Counted from the first letter of the stretch, positions 26,584 through 40,505 are shown. The stretch is DNA of 64,000 nucleotides from Rubellimicrobium rubrum (GCF_006152115.1 NZ_VDFU01000015.1:1-64000), one strand, 5' to 3'. Program-made: numbers and translations. The notes: generated by a model not told the origin, from the sequence alone.

Positions 26584-28806
26584 TCATCCCCTCACCTGCA
26601 TCTCGACGTCGGGTCGTGTCCCGTCGCCTTGCAGCCACTCCCGAAGCTTTGACCACCTCTGCCGGCCAGAGGCGTTCCGGACAGCCATGCCCACCGCCTT
26701 CCTTTGCCCCACCAGCACCACGAGCCGCTTGCCCCGTGTCACGCCGGTGTAGAGGAGGTTCCTCTGCAGCATCGTGTAGTGCTGCGTTAGAACCGGGATG
26801 ACCACGGCCGGGTACTCGGACCCCTGGCTCTTGTGGATGGTGACCGCGTAGGCGGGCTGCAGTGCATCGAGCTCGCCGAAGGGGTAGGTCACGGATCGGC
26901 CGTCGAAGCGCACCACAAGCTCGCCTTCCTCGGTGTCCACCCGTTCCACGAGGCCGAGGTCGCCGTTGTAGACCTCGCGCTCGTGGTCGTTCTCCACCTG
27001 CATGACCTTGTCGCCTGGCGCGAAGACGGAGCCGAAGCGCTCGACCCTGGGCTCGGCCCGGCCATTCAGCGCCGCCTGCAGAGCCACGTTGAGCGCCCGT
27101 GCGCCCACGCCCCCGCGGTTCATGGGGCAGAGCACCTGGATGTCGCGGACCGGGTCAAGCCCGAAGCTCCGAGGTATACGCGAGGTGACCAGCGCCAGCA
27201 CCCGCTCGACGGCGGCTTCCGGCTCCTCGGCGGGGACGAAGTAGAAGTCCGAGCCCGGTTCGGGGCGGCCGAGGTCCGGCATCTCGCCTTGGTTGATGCG
27301 GTGGGCGCTGGCGATGATGCAGCTCTGGGCGGCTTGGCGGAACACCTCGGTCAGGCGCACCACCGGCACCGCGCCCGAGCCGATGAGGTCTGCAAGCACC
27401 TGACCGGGGCCTACCGAGGGCAGCTGGTCGATGTCGCCCACGACAAGGAGGCCGGCTCCGTCCGGGACCGCCTTCAGCAGAGACTGCATGAGCGGCACAT
27501 CAATCATGGAACTCTCGTCCACGACAAGGAGGTCGCAGTCGAGTGGACTCTCCTCGCCTCGCTTGAAGCCGCCGGTCTTGGGATCGAACTCCAGCAGACG
27601 GTGAATGGTGCGGGCCTCCAGGCCCGTGGCCTCGCTCATGCGCTTGGCTGCGCGTCCCGTGGGGGCGCAAAGAAGGAGCTTCACGCCCTTGGCGCCGAGG
27701 ATGCGCAGGATGGAGTTCACCAGCGTGGTTTTGCCCACCCCGGGCCCACCAGTGATGACCAGCACCTTGGAGCGGAGCGCCAGCCGAACGGCCTCGGCCT
27801 GGGAGGACGCGAGGCTCAGGCCCGTGCGTTCCTCGATCCAGGGCAGGGCCTTGTCCGCATCGATCGAGGGCCAAGGCAGGGGGCCTGAGGCGAGGGTCCG
27901 GACCCGCTCGGCGATGCTACGCTCGGCGTGGAAGAGCCCCGCGAGGAACAGGCAGGGCGTCTCGGCTACGGATGTGGCGATCACATTGCTCTCGCTCACC
28001 TCGAGGTCGATCGCTGAGGTGATCAGCTCCCGCGGCACCTCCAGGAGCTTCTCGGCCAGGACGGACAACTCCTGCACCGGCAGCCCGCAATGCCCCTGGC
28101 CCATGGCTTCGGTCAGCGCAAAAGAGATGCCCGCCCGCACCCGGATCAGGGCGTCGCGCGCGATGCCGAGCTTGGCCGCAATCACGTCGGCGGTCCTGAA
28201 GCCGATGCCCCGGATATCGCGGGCGAGCCGGTAGGGGTTCTCGCTCATAACCTGCACGGCGTCGGTGCCGTAGGCCTTGAAGATGCGCACCGCCCGCGCG
28301 GTGCCCACGCCATGACTGTGCATGAACACCATGATCTCGCGAATGACCTTCTGGTCCGCCCAGGCCGAGATGATCCGCGCCATGCGCTTGGGGCCGATGC
28401 CGCCCACTTCGCGCAGGCGCTGGGGCGCGGCCTCAATGATGTCGAAGACCTCCGTGCCGAAAAGCTGGACCAGCCGACGCGCGTAGACCGGGCCGATGCC
28501 GCGGATCATCCCCGAGCCCAGGTAGCGCTCGATGCCCTCCTCGGAGGTCGGCTCGGAGGTCTTCAGGAACCGCGCCCGGAACTGCAGGCCATGCATGCTG
28601 TCGTTGGTCCACTCGCCCGAAGCGGTGGCCCACTCGCCCGCCGAGACCATCGCGGCGTGCCCCACCACCGTCACAAAGTCCCGGTGCCCACGCGCCTTCA
28701 CCCGCAGCACGCAGAAGCCGCTCTCGACGGAGTGGAAGGTCACGCGCTCGACAAGGCCGGACAGGACCTCGGTGGGGCGATCGGCGGGAGATGCAGTACT
28801 ATGCAA
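26584..28806 (-). CDS. RecD2-type SF1 DNA helicase
   Basis: 740 residues, the usual RecD2 length. An N-terminal OB-like part (about 15-90) is followed by helix-hairpin-helix segments (MIRGIGPVYARRLVQLFG, VGGIGPKRMARI, IRGIGFRTADVIAAKLGI). The helicase core has Walker A (GGPGVGKTT, 353-361), Walker B (VVDESSMID, 428-436), GDIDQLPSVGPGQVL, and UvrD-like motifs (YAVTIHKSQGSEYPAVV, LLYTGVTRGKR). It should be a 5'-3' ATP-dependent helicase for repair or recombination, without RecBC neighbours. Only about 115 bp separate its start from the truncated IS30 copy B, so its promoter may have been replaced by IS-derived DNA. Confidence 0.92.
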   Translation of the reverse strand: MHSTASPADRPTEVLSGLVERVTFHSVESGFCVLRVKARGHRDFVTVVGHAAMVSAGEWATASGEWTNDSMHGLQFRARFLKTSEPTSEEGIERYLGSGMIRGIGPVYARRLVQLFGTEVFDIIEAAPQRLREVGGIGPKRMARIISAWADQKVIREIMVFMHSHGVGTARAVRIFKAYGTDAVQVMSENPYRLARDIRGIGFRTADVIAAKLGIARDALIRVRAGISFALTEAMGQGHCGLPVQELSVLAEKLLEVPRELITSAIDLEVSESNVIATSVAETPCLFLAGLFHAERSIAERVRTLASGPLPWPSIDADKALPWIEERTGLSLASSQAEAVRLALRSKVLVITGGPGVGKTTLVNSILRILGAKGVKLLLCAPTGRAAKRMSEATGLEARTIHRLLEFDPKTGGFKRGEESPLDCDLLVVDESSMIDVPLMQSLLKAVPDGAGLLVVGDIDQLPSVGPGQVLADLIGSGAVPVVRLTEVFRQAAQSCIIASAHRINQGEMPDLGRPEPGSDFYFVPAEEPEAAVERVLALVTSRIPRSFGLDPVRDIQVLCPMNRGGVGARALNVALQAALNGRAEPRVERFGSVFAPGDKVMQVENDHEREVYNGDLGLVERVDTEEGELVVRFDGRSVTYPFGELDALQPAYAVTIHKSQGSEYPAVVIPVLTQHYTMLQRNLLYTGVTRGKRLVVLVGQRKAVGMAVRNASGRQRWSKLREWLQGDGTRPDVEMQVRG

Positions 28807-28920
28807 AAGCGTTCCATCACCTCTCGCTTGATCTGCCAGGACCCTGCACCAGTCGGAGATGTAGCTCCTCAGCCTTTACGTTGCAGCACTCGCCAAGGGA
28901 GACGCGTGGTCCCGCAGTTG

Positions 28921-29167
28921 CTTGGGGCAGGGGCGAGAGCAGATCGATGAGCTTCCCCATGAGCGGCTTGGAGCGCCGGTCCTTGTTGCGGAACAGAAGC
29001 GTAAAGCGGCTCTTGCGCTCGACAACGGTGGCCACGTTCGCGGGCCTGTGCTGCTTGCGGAGGATCATCAGGTCTGCTTCCCAGTGCCCGAACTCCTGGC
29101 GGGCGTTGACCGCCTCGGGGCGGTGATCGATGCGCGAGGTCTCTGGAAACACGGGGCTTCTTGGCTT
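28921..29167 (-). repeat. 247-bp block identical to 10832-11078 (copy 2)
   Basis: Exact match to the block in copy A, same orientation. Its left end coincides with the point where copy B is truncated. Its right end is an abrupt switch from identity to clear divergence. That pattern indicates recombination or gene conversion between related IS30 elements. Confidence 0.9.
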
Positions 29168-29622
29168 TCCGGCAAATCGGGGCCGGCGCTTGCGACGCCG
29201 TTCCGGCAGGTGGTGGGCCAGTTCCTGGCTTTGGCCCGCAGTGGAGTATACGAAGCGGTAATCGTCTCGTGGCAGAGCCGATGGACGCTGTCCGGCTCAA
29301 GCTTCAGCCGACCGGCGATCTGCTCGGGCGACCAGCCATTCTTGAGGTGGTCGATCACCGCCGCACGCAGGTCCGGGTGACGCGCCAGCTTCCCCGAGGA
29401 CCAGCATCGTCCATTGGCCAGTTGCTGGGCCGTCACTGGCCAGGTGCCCTCGGCCTGCGGCACCTCGGCATCAGGCCACTAATTGCGCCTGAGCTCACGA
29501 TAGATGGTCGAGCGGTGCCGGCCGAGCCGACGGGCGATCTCCGTGACAGGAAGCTTGCTCTCGTGCAGGCGCGCCAACTGGCGGCACTCTTGCGGACTCA
29601 GGTGAACGAACGAGCAGGGCAT
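28921..29622 (-). pseudogene. IS30-family transposase remnant (copy B), 3'-truncated
   Basis: It starts at ATG 29622 (MPCSFVHLSPQECRQLARLH) and has the HTH (LGRHRSTIYRELRRN). A TAG at 29479-29481 falls where copy A has TGG (NWWHDAEV in A). Beyond it the same frame continues (AEGTWPVTAQQLANG, NGWSPEQIAGRLKLEPDSV). After CHETI one base appears deleted, moving to the frame with VFPETSRIDHRPEAV and FGHWEADLMI. The homology ends abruptly at 28921, right after LLSPLPQ, so the last third of the transposase is missing. It carries one nonsense mutation, one frameshift and one truncation. Confidence 0.85.
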
Positions 29623-29817
29623 TGCATCCTTCAGGTAACCCCTCGGATCCACGCACCTGTCGCAACTCGAGATAAAGTGTGCCCCGTCTACACCCAGAAG
29701 TCGCATAACAAACATTGTGTTAGTAAACCGGCTTCTTTGCTCGCCTCGATCCCTCGGCATAATTATGGAGCTGCTTGTCTTACCCGATAAGGGCTCGTCC
29801 TGCCCAGCAATCCAAGG

Positions 29818-30309
29818 CTATGCGGACAGGCTCATCTCCTGCCCTAAAGTCTCGTCCCTCAATGGCAGCTGCGAAAGGTAGCGCTTCAGGGCGTCAGCCA
29901 TGCGACCCCGCCTCACGTCCAGAACACCCCAGACTCCGGTTTCGCGGCGTGCCTCAAGGAGCACCTCGGTGGGGACGTGCAAGCCCAGATAGACGCAATC
30001 GGCAGGGTTCTCCCAAGTCGAGTCGACCACGCATCCGCTCTGCGGGTCCACGCACCAGGCATGGTCGAACGGAAGCGCGCCGAAGCTGGGGACCCAAGCC
30101 CAGCCTTCCCAGTACTCGAGATGGCGCGACCGCGTCAGCTGCGCGGCGTTGCGAAAGCACCTCCTAGGCATGCCGCGTTTGTACGTCGCGGGCAGGGCCG
30201 CGCCCATGAAGCGCGAGCCGTGTTCCCTCAGCATGCCCGCCATGGGAAGTTTGCCAAAGGGACCGGCAAGGGTCTCCTCGATCAGGGCCTCGGGATGATC
30301 TGCCGGCAT
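29818..30309 (-). CDS. Conserved hypothetical protein, 163 aa
   Basis: Function not recognised. ATG 30309 (MPADHPEALIEETLAGPFG) is preferred because AAGGAG lies 7 nt upstream; an extension to 30369 lacks one. The protein has aromatic-rich blocks (LEYWEGWAWVPSFGALPFDHAWCVDP, shown here only as landmarks: EYWEGWAW and DHAWCVD) followed by VVDSTWENP and YLGLHVPTEVLLEAR. This pattern of a Trp-rich stretch, then DHAW and then DSTW resembles small phage or plasmid proteins of unknown role. No membrane segment. It stands alone between IS30 copy B and the tRNA, consistent with accessory DNA. Confidence 0.65.
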   Translation of the reverse strand: MPADHPEALIEETLAGPFGKLPMAGMLREHGSRFMGAALPATYKRGMPRRCFRNAAQLTRSRHLEYWEGWAWVPSFGALPFDHAWCVDPQSGCVVDSTWENPADCVYLGLHVPTEVLLEARRETGVWGVLDVRRGRMADALKRYLSQLPLRDETLGQEMSLSA

Positions 30310-31141
30310 GTTGTGCTCCTTGTGCTGTCTGGAGCGGAAGTGAGGCCGACAGGCAGGCGCCGGAAGCAAGCCGCGCCAAAAAGCTCAAAGAGTTGAGACC
30401 CGCTTCAGGAGCCTTCGTTGAGGTCCTTGGGGCGCCATGAGGTGGTCCGGTCCAAGTCAGCGCTGAGGTCTATGCGAGTTGACAAGTCTCCTGGGCTGAA
30501 GAGATGCACTTGTCTGATCTCCCCCTCGACCGGTGCGCATTCGCCCGCGCATTGGTTCGTAACGCTCGGCGTAGACGCTCCGCGCCGGTCCAGTGCGACA
30601 ACACCGGACGGCGATCTGCCGCAAGCCGTCCTTGAAGGTACTTCCTCCCCGCTCCGAGCACCGACCCTGGCAGGACTAGCGCTCCGGGGCACCTTCGTTC
30701 ATCAGCGCGGAAGGGGGGCGACCCTCCTGCCGAGAGCCGGGTCACCCGAGCCCTGCCGCGGCACGGCACAGGGGTGTTTCGTTTCGCGCCGCATCGGCCG
30801 ATGTCGCAGCCATCCTCTGCTTGTCCCATCTCCGGACCGACGTTCTACCGTTCTGCCTGAGTCATGTCTGTGGGGCCGCTAGGTCGGTGCCGTATGAACC
30901 TTGTGGGCTGTCTGTCTTTCGCCGGGGGCCATCGTGCTGACTGGGGACTTTGCAAGCTGCGAACAGCTCGGCGAGTCGGTCGTGTTCTGCCTCGGACGGA
31001 GGCCCCGATGACCGGACTTCAAGACATCACCGAAGCACAGATTGTGGGGCAGTTTGTGGGGCAAATTCTACCCGCCTAGACAGCCCAGCGAGCGAAATCC
31101 TGAGATAATTTGAACATCTACCCACGAAAGGGGGTTGACAG
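30310..31141. other. Gene-poor stretch next to tRNA-Leu 3' end
   Basis: About 830 bases with only short frames on both strands and no domain I can name. A tandem-like TGTGGGGCA / TTGTGGGGCA motif lies at about 31043-31062. Being directly 3' of a tRNA gene, this is where an att site or integrase would be expected, but I could not identify an integrase frame. Confidence 0.4.
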
Positions 31142-31228
31142 TGGTGCCCAGGAGAGGACTCGAACCTCCACGTCCTTTCGGACACTGGTACCTGAAACCA
31201 GCGCGTCTACCAATTCCACCACCTGGGC
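31142..31228 (-). tRNA. tRNA-Leu (anticodon CAG)
   Basis: On the minus strand an 87-nt gene starts GCCCAGGTGGTGG and ends CCTGGGCACCA. The acceptor stem pairs GCCCAGG with CCTGGGC, and the CCA is encoded. The anticodon arm CTGGT-TTCAGGT-ACCAG presents CAG, so it reads CUG leucine codons. The long variable arm (TGTCCGAAAGGACG) is typical of leucine tRNAs, and the T-loop has GGTTCGAGTCC. Its 3' end faces the left, IS-rich half of the window. Confidence 0.95.
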
Positions 31229-31345
31229 ACGGGGTGTGGCCGGGGTCTTACGAGGAGGCGCGGGGGGTGTCAACAGGGGCGGATACGCTTGCTCCCGGGT
31301 TTTGTCGGGGATAGATGCAATGCGACGCGGACAAAGGGGCGGCCC

Positions 31346-32326
31346 ATGGCGAAGCTGGTCACGATCTTCGGGGGGGCGGGTTTCCTCGGCCGCTATGTGG
31401 CGCGCCGCTTGGCCAAGGAAGGCTGGCGCGTCCGCGTCGCCGTCCGCCGTCCCGACGAGGCGGGTTTTGTCCGGACCTACGGTCATACCGGACAAGTGGT
31501 TCCCTGGGCCTGCAACATCCGCGATGACGACTCGGTCCGCGCCGCTCTCCGGGGCGCAGAGGCTGCCGTCAATTGCGTGGGCACCTTCGACCGCAAGGGC
31601 CGAAACTCGTTCCAGTCGATCCATGTCGATGGTGCCGCCCGCATCGCGCGTATCTGCCTTGAGGAGGGCGTGCGCCGGATGGTCCACGTCTCGGCCCTGG
31701 GCGCTTCGACCGACGGGGCCAGCGAATACGCCCGCTCCAAGGCCGAGGGCGAGGCCGCGGTGCTCCGGTCCATGCCGCACGCGGTGATCCTGCGGCCGTC
31801 GATCCTGTTCGGCCAGGAGGACTCGTTCTTCAACCGCTTCGCCACGATGGCCTCACGCGGGCCGGTGCTGCCGCTGATCGGCGCTGGCACGCGCTTCCAG
31901 CCGGTCTGGGTGGATGACGTGGCCGCCGCCGCCGCCTTGGGTGCGACAGGCCGGGCCGCTCCGGGCCTTTACGAATTGGGCGGGCCCGAGGTCATGACCT
32001 TCCGCGAGCTGATGGACCGGATGCTCCACGTCGTCCGACGTCGGCGCCTCGTGGTGGGTCTCCCCTTCTGGCTGGGCGGCCTCATGGGGTCGGTCTTCGA
32101 CGCCGGCCGGACGCTGAGCGGCGGCCTCATGCCGTCCCCCGTCACCCGCGACCAAGTTGAATCGCTGCGGACCGACAACGTCGTGTCGCTTGGTGCCCGC
32201 GGCTTCGAGGACCTGGGGATCAAGCCAACCGACATGGACGGAGTACTGCCCGACTATCTCTGGCGCTTCCGTCCCTCTGGGCAGTACTCGACCATCAAGG
32301 AATCCGCGCGCAACCTTCGCAGTTGA
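31346..32326 (+). CDS. NAD(P)-binding NDUFA9-like / epimerase family protein
   Basis: 326 residues with an N-terminal Rossmann motif (VTIFGGAGFLGRYVARRLAK). NAD-dependent epimerase/dehydratase-like features follow: AAVNCVGTFDRKGRN, RMVHVSALGAS and a YARSKAEGEAAVLRS segment resembling YxxxK. In Alphaproteobacteria this group is usually annotated as complex I NDUFA9-like. The exact reaction is unknown; it may be structural or a quinone-related reductase. ATG 31346 is chosen over 31289, since the longer form adds a non-conserved segment and MAKLVTIFGG is a typical start. The gene is 24 nt from uppP, probably one transcript. Confidence 0.85.
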   Translation: MAKLVTIFGGAGFLGRYVARRLAKEGWRVRVAVRRPDEAGFVRTYGHTGQVVPWACNIRDDDSVRAALRGAEAAVNCVGTFDRKGRNSFQSIHVDGAARIARICLEEGVRRMVHVSALGASTDGASEYARSKAEGEAAVLRSMPHAVILRPSILFGQEDSFFNRFATMASRGPVLPLIGAGTRFQPVWVDDVAAAAALGATGRAAPGLYELGGPEVMTFRELMDRMLHVVRRRRLVVGLPFWLGGLMGSVFDAGRTLSGGLMPSPVTRDQVESLRTDNVVSLGARGFEDLGIKPTDMDGVLPDYLWRFRPSGQYSTIKESARNLRS

Positions 32327-32350
32327 CGCGCGCCAACTCACGGATCCGCC

Positions 32351-33157
32351 ATGACCCTGCCGGAGGCTGTCACGGCCACCGCCCTCGGGCTTCTTGAGGG
32401 GGCGACCGAGTTCATCCCCGTCTCCTCGACGGGGCACCTGCTGCTTGCCAGCCATTTCCTGGGCTTCCACAGCAGCGGCCGAACTTTTGAGGTGGTGATC
32501 CAACTCGGCGCGGTGCTGGCCATCCTGACCGTGTATCTGGGCAAGCTGGCTTGGGTCTTTGGCGCGGCGCATCGGGACCCTGCGGCGCGGCGGTTCATCG
32601 GGGCCGTGCTTCTGGCCTTTCTTCCGGCGGCGCTGCTGGGCGTGGTGCTGCACGACGTGATCAAGGGCGTCTTCTTCGAGACCCCCCGCCTGATCGCAAT
32701 CATGCTGATCCTGGGTGGGGTCGTGCTCCTCCTTGTGGACCGGCTCCCACTCCCGGCGCAGCATGATGCGGCGGACCGTCTTCCCCTTGGCACCGCCTTG
32801 GGGATCGGCCTGTTCCAGTGCCTTGCCCTGGTGCCTGGCGTTTCGCGATCGGGCTCCACGATCGTCGGCGCTCTCCTGCTGGGAGTGAGCCGGCGGGCGG
32901 CCGCCGAGTTTTCGTTTTTTCTGTCGCTGCCGACGATGGGCGGGGCAGTGGCCTACGACCTTTACAAGAGCCGCGACTTGTTGAGCTTTGACGATCTAGG
33001 CTTGATAGCCATAGGATTTGCGGCGGCGTTCCTGAGCGGGGTTCTCGTGGTCCGTTGGCTTCTGGAGTTCGTGAGCCGACGGGGGTTCGCACTATTCGGA
33101 TGGTGGAGGATCATCGTCGGGAGTCTGGCCTTGGCGCTTCTGAGTTCGGGCTTCTGA
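32351..33157 (+). CDS. uppP: Undecaprenyl-diphosphatase
   Basis: 268 residues of the BacA/UppP family, an inner-membrane enzyme that dephosphorylates undecaprenyl diphosphate to recycle the carrier lipid for peptidoglycan. Family motifs are intact: [20 protein letters not shown] at the N-terminus (acidic ExxxE region) and [19 protein letters not shown] (PGxSRSGxT). Several hydrophobic helices follow ([38 protein letters not shown]). Overexpression in other bacteria gives bacitracin resistance. It sits 24 nt after the NDUFA9-like gene. Confidence 0.95.
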   Translation: MTLPEAVTATALGLLEGATEFIPVSSTGHLLLASHFLGFHSSGRTFEVVIQLGAVLAILTVYLGKLAWVFGAAHRDPAARRFIGAVLLAFLPAALLGVVLHDVIKGVFFETPRLIAIMLILGGVVLLLVDRLPLPAQHDAADRLPLGTALGIGLFQCLALVPGVSRSGSTIVGALLLGVSRRAAAEFSFFLSLPTMGGAVAYDLYKSRDLLSFDDLGLIAIGFAAAFLSGVLVVRWLLEFVSRRGFALFGWWRIIVGSLALALLSSGF

Positions 33158-33311
33158 GTGTTGAGGAACAAACCGGACCTAAAATCGCACATAGTTTTGA
33201 GCCCGGGCCTTTCTTAACGTAGAAATACTCTGCTTTAGGTCAGGATTACTGACTTGCCTCGCGGGGCAACCTGCCGTATGGCATTCCGACCCAGCGTCAG
33301 GAGGTTGCGCC

Positions 33312-34754
33312 GTGGCTGTCGAGAAGATGCTCAAGTTCGTGTCCGTCGGTCGCGACATGCCCCAAAAGCGGGATGCCGAAGCGCGTCGCCACGACTTCCT
33401 GGAAATCTACGGCGACTTCGCTAAGCCCAAGGCGGCTGAGCAAGCGTCGCGCTGCTCCCAGTGCGGCGTGCCTTACTGCCAGTCCCATTGCCCGGTGCAT
33501 CACAACATCCCCGACTGGCTGCGCCTGACGGCCGAGGGCCGTCTGCAGGAAGCCTACGAGATCGCGCAGGCCGCCAACAACTTCCCCGAATTTACCGGCC
33601 GCATCTGCCCGCAGGACCGCTTGTGCGAGGGCAACTGCGTCATCGAGCAGTCCGGCCATGGCACGGTCACCATCGGATCGGTCGAGCGCTACATCACCGA
33701 CAACGCTTGGGAGGAAGGCTGGGTCAAGCCGATCCGCCCGTCGCAGGAGCGGACGGAAAGTGTGGGCATCATCGGCGCGGGTCCGGCTGGCCTCGCCTGT
33801 GCTGACACGCTCCGGCGCGCGGGCGTGCAGGTCACGGTCTACGATCGCTACGACCGGGCGGGCGGGCTTCTGACCTACGGCATTCCCGGCTTCAAGCTCG
33901 AAAAGGACGTGGTCATGCGCCGCGTCGATCACCTGAGCGACGGCGGGGTGGAGTTCGTCCTGAACTGCGCCGTGGGCGAGACCCTTTCCTTTGATGCGAT
34001 CAGGGGCCGCCATGACGCGGTTCTCATCGCCACGGGCGTGTACCGCTCCCGCGAGATCGAGGCCGAGGGGTCGGAGGCGCGCGGCATCGTCCGGGCCATC
34101 GACTACCTCACCGCCTCCAACAAGAAGCAGTTCGGCGACGAAGTGGCCGAGTTCGACTCGGGCGAGCTCGACGCGGCGGGCAAGCGGGTCGTCGTCATTG
34201 GCGGCGGCGACACTGCCATGGACTGTGTCCGCACCGCGATCCGTCAGGGCGCAGCCAGCGTGAAGTGCCTCTACCGCCGCGACCGGGCCAACATGCCCGG
34301 CTCTCAGCGCGAAGTTGCCAACGCCGAGGAGGAGGGAGTCGAGTTCGTCTGGCTCTCCGCCCCCGAAGGGTTCGTCGGCGACACCGTAGAGGGCGTTCAG
34401 GTCCAGCGCATGCGCCTGGGCGCTCCCGACTCGACAGGGCGCCGCTCGCCCGAGCCCATGGGCGAGGTCGTACTTGAAGGGGCCGACCTCGTGGTCAAGG
34501 CCCTAGGCTTCGAGCCGGAGGCGCTTCCCACTCTCTGGAACACGCCGGGCCTCGATGTTACGCGCTGGGGCACGATCCGGGCCGAGTTCGGAAGCGGCAA
34601 GACCTCGCTCGATGGCGTCTTCGCGGCGGGTGACATAGTGCGGGGCGCAAGCCTTGTGGTCTGGGCGATCCGCGACGGGCGTGAAGCCGCCGCCGCGATC
34701 CTCCAGTACCTGAGCCAGACCGTGTCGGCCTCCAGCGCCGTCGCGGCCGAGTGA
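33312..34754 (+). CDS. gltD: Glutamate synthase (NADPH) small subunit
   Basis: 480 residues. It transfers electrons from NADPH through FAD and iron-sulfur clusters to the large subunit, which makes glutamate from glutamine and 2-oxoglutarate. Cys clusters are visible at the N-terminus (CSQCGVPYCQSHCPVHHN, CPQDRLCEGNC), then an FAD-binding Rossmann site (GIIGAGPAGLACADTL) and an NADPH site (VVVIGGGDTAMDCVRTA). The start is GTG 33312, with AGGAGG about 7 nt upstream. The partner gltB lies 1.2 kb downstream with two small genes between, all on the same strand. Confidence 0.95.
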   Translation: MAVEKMLKFVSVGRDMPQKRDAEARRHDFLEIYGDFAKPKAAEQASRCSQCGVPYCQSHCPVHHNIPDWLRLTAEGRLQEAYEIAQAANNFPEFTGRICPQDRLCEGNCVIEQSGHGTVTIGSVERYITDNAWEEGWVKPIRPSQERTESVGIIGAGPAGLACADTLRRAGVQVTVYDRYDRAGGLLTYGIPGFKLEKDVVMRRVDHLSDGGVEFVLNCAVGETLSFDAIRGRHDAVLIATGVYRSREIEAEGSEARGIVRAIDYLTASNKKQFGDEVAEFDSGELDAAGKRVVVIGGGDTAMDCVRTAIRQGAASVKCLYRRDRANMPGSQREVANAEEEGVEFVWLSAPEGFVGDTVEGVQVQRMRLGAPDSTGRRSPEPMGEVVLEGADLVVKALGFEPEALPTLWNTPGLDVTRWGTIRAEFGSGKTSLDGVFAAGDIVRGASLVVWAIRDGREAAAAILQYLSQTVSASSAVAAE

Positions 34755-34831
34755 TCGGCGGATCTGGCCTGCCCGATACGACGGAAGCGGTCGAGCCTTT
34801 TCGACCAGCCACCCCACCCCGAGGATCCCTG

Positions 34832-35557
34832 ATGCGCCGTCTCGCCCTCCTTCCCCTGCTCGCCGCCGCGCCGGTCATGGCGCAGGACGCCGCCCCGGAC
34901 ACCCGCACTTTTCAGCCGCCGGCTGGCTGCACCGCCTATCTGACCGTGCAGATGGCGTCCTGCACCGTGTCCCATCACTTCACCTGCGAGAGCGACCCCG
35001 AGGGGTGGCAGCGCCGCGTGGACATGGATGAGGGAGGGGTCACCTATTTCGGGGCCATCGACGCGCAGACGCAGTGGCTGGAATCCTACCATGTCATGTC
35101 GGACCACAGCGAACGGCTTTCCCCGGACCCGGCCGATCCGGCCGACTTCGATACGCTGACCTCGACGGGCCTCGACACCTTCGACTTCAGGACCGACTCG
35201 CCCGAGATCGGCGGCGCGCGCTATGTCGGGCAGGACCGCCTGACCGGCGATACCGTGACCATCGACGGCGTCACCCTCGAGCGGACCGAGTACGAGATGA
35301 CGTCCTATGACGCGCAAGGCAACGAGGTGTGGCGCTCGGCTGGCAACGAGTTCATCAGCCGCGACTGGCGGATGTTCCTGTCGGGAACCGGCTCGACCGT
35401 GGTCGGCGAGGAGGTGGCTGAAAGCGACGATTCCCCGGTGGAGTTCATCTTCCCCGACGAGCGCGGATTCCTGTCCGTCAGCCCCAAGCACGGCTGCGGG
35501 GCGGTGATGTCGCGCTTCGATACGCCGCTGATGTCCGAGCCAGAGGACCGGGGCTGA
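34832..35557 (+). CDS. Periplasmic hypothetical protein between gltD and gltB
   Basis: 241 residues starting MRRLALLPLLAAAPVMAQDA, a clear Sec signal peptide with cleavage after VMA. The mature part is rich in acidic and aromatic residues (CTAYLTVQMASCTVSHHFTC, with cysteines that may pair as disulfides) and has no enzyme motif I recognise. ATG 34832 is chosen because the signal peptide begins there; a longer frame from 34751 adds non-signal sequence. Its stop overlaps the next gene by one base (TGATGG). Function unknown; its fixed place in the glutamate synthase cluster is the only context. Confidence 0.8.
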   Translation: MRRLALLPLLAAAPVMAQDAAPDTRTFQPPAGCTAYLTVQMASCTVSHHFTCESDPEGWQRRVDMDEGGVTYFGAIDAQTQWLESYHVMSDHSERLSPDPADPADFDTLTSTGLDTFDFRTDSPEIGGARYVGQDRLTGDTVTIDGVTLERTEYEMTSYDAQGNEVWRSAGNEFISRDWRMFLSGTGSTVVGEEVAESDDSPVEFIFPDERGFLSVSPKHGCGAVMSRFDTPLMSEPEDRG

Positions 35558-35972
35558 TGGAGGGGCACTGCCTCTGCGGCGCTGTCACCGTCACGGTTAA
35601 GGGCGAGCACGACCCCCGAATTGGGGCCTGCCATTGCCGGATGTGCCAGCGCTGGTCGGGCGGGCTCTTCCTGTGCTTCAATGCCGATGGCGTGGAGGTC
35701 GATGGGCCCGTCGCGCGCTTCCGCTCGTCCTCATTCAGCGAGCGGGCCTTCTGCGCGACCTGCGGCTCGCATCTGTGGTTCCACGACCTCGATAAGCCCG
35801 AGGGCACGCTGGAGTTGATGCCTGGCCTTTTCGACGAAACGCGGGACTGGCCGCTTCGCTCCGAGATCTACACCGATCGCAAGCTCGCCGCGGTCGAACT
35901 GGCCGGCGAGCACCCCCGCAAGACGCGGGCCGAATACGAACAGCAAAACCCCTTCGTGGAAGGAGACGAGCC

Positions 35973-35976
<4 letters not shown>
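35557..35976 (+). CDS. GFA family zinc protein
   Basis: 139 residues of the glutathione-dependent formaldehyde-activating (GFA)-like fold. Zinc-binding cysteines are visible: GHCLCGAVTVTV, ACHCRMCQRWSGG and FCATCGSHLWF. Most family members are not proven formaldehyde enzymes and many bind zinc with unknown activity. The start overlaps the stop of the preceding gene by one base and its own end overlaps gltB as ATGA, so translation is coupled to gltB. Cytoplasmic. Confidence 0.88.

Positions 35977-40505
<4,529 letters not shown>

Noticed and set aside
30864-31079. Possible integrase C-terminus next to tRNA-Leu
   Set aside because: The short frame ends IVGQFVGQILPA near the tRNA, but no catalytic Arg, His or Tyr motifs of a tyrosine recombinase are visible, so it cannot be supported.
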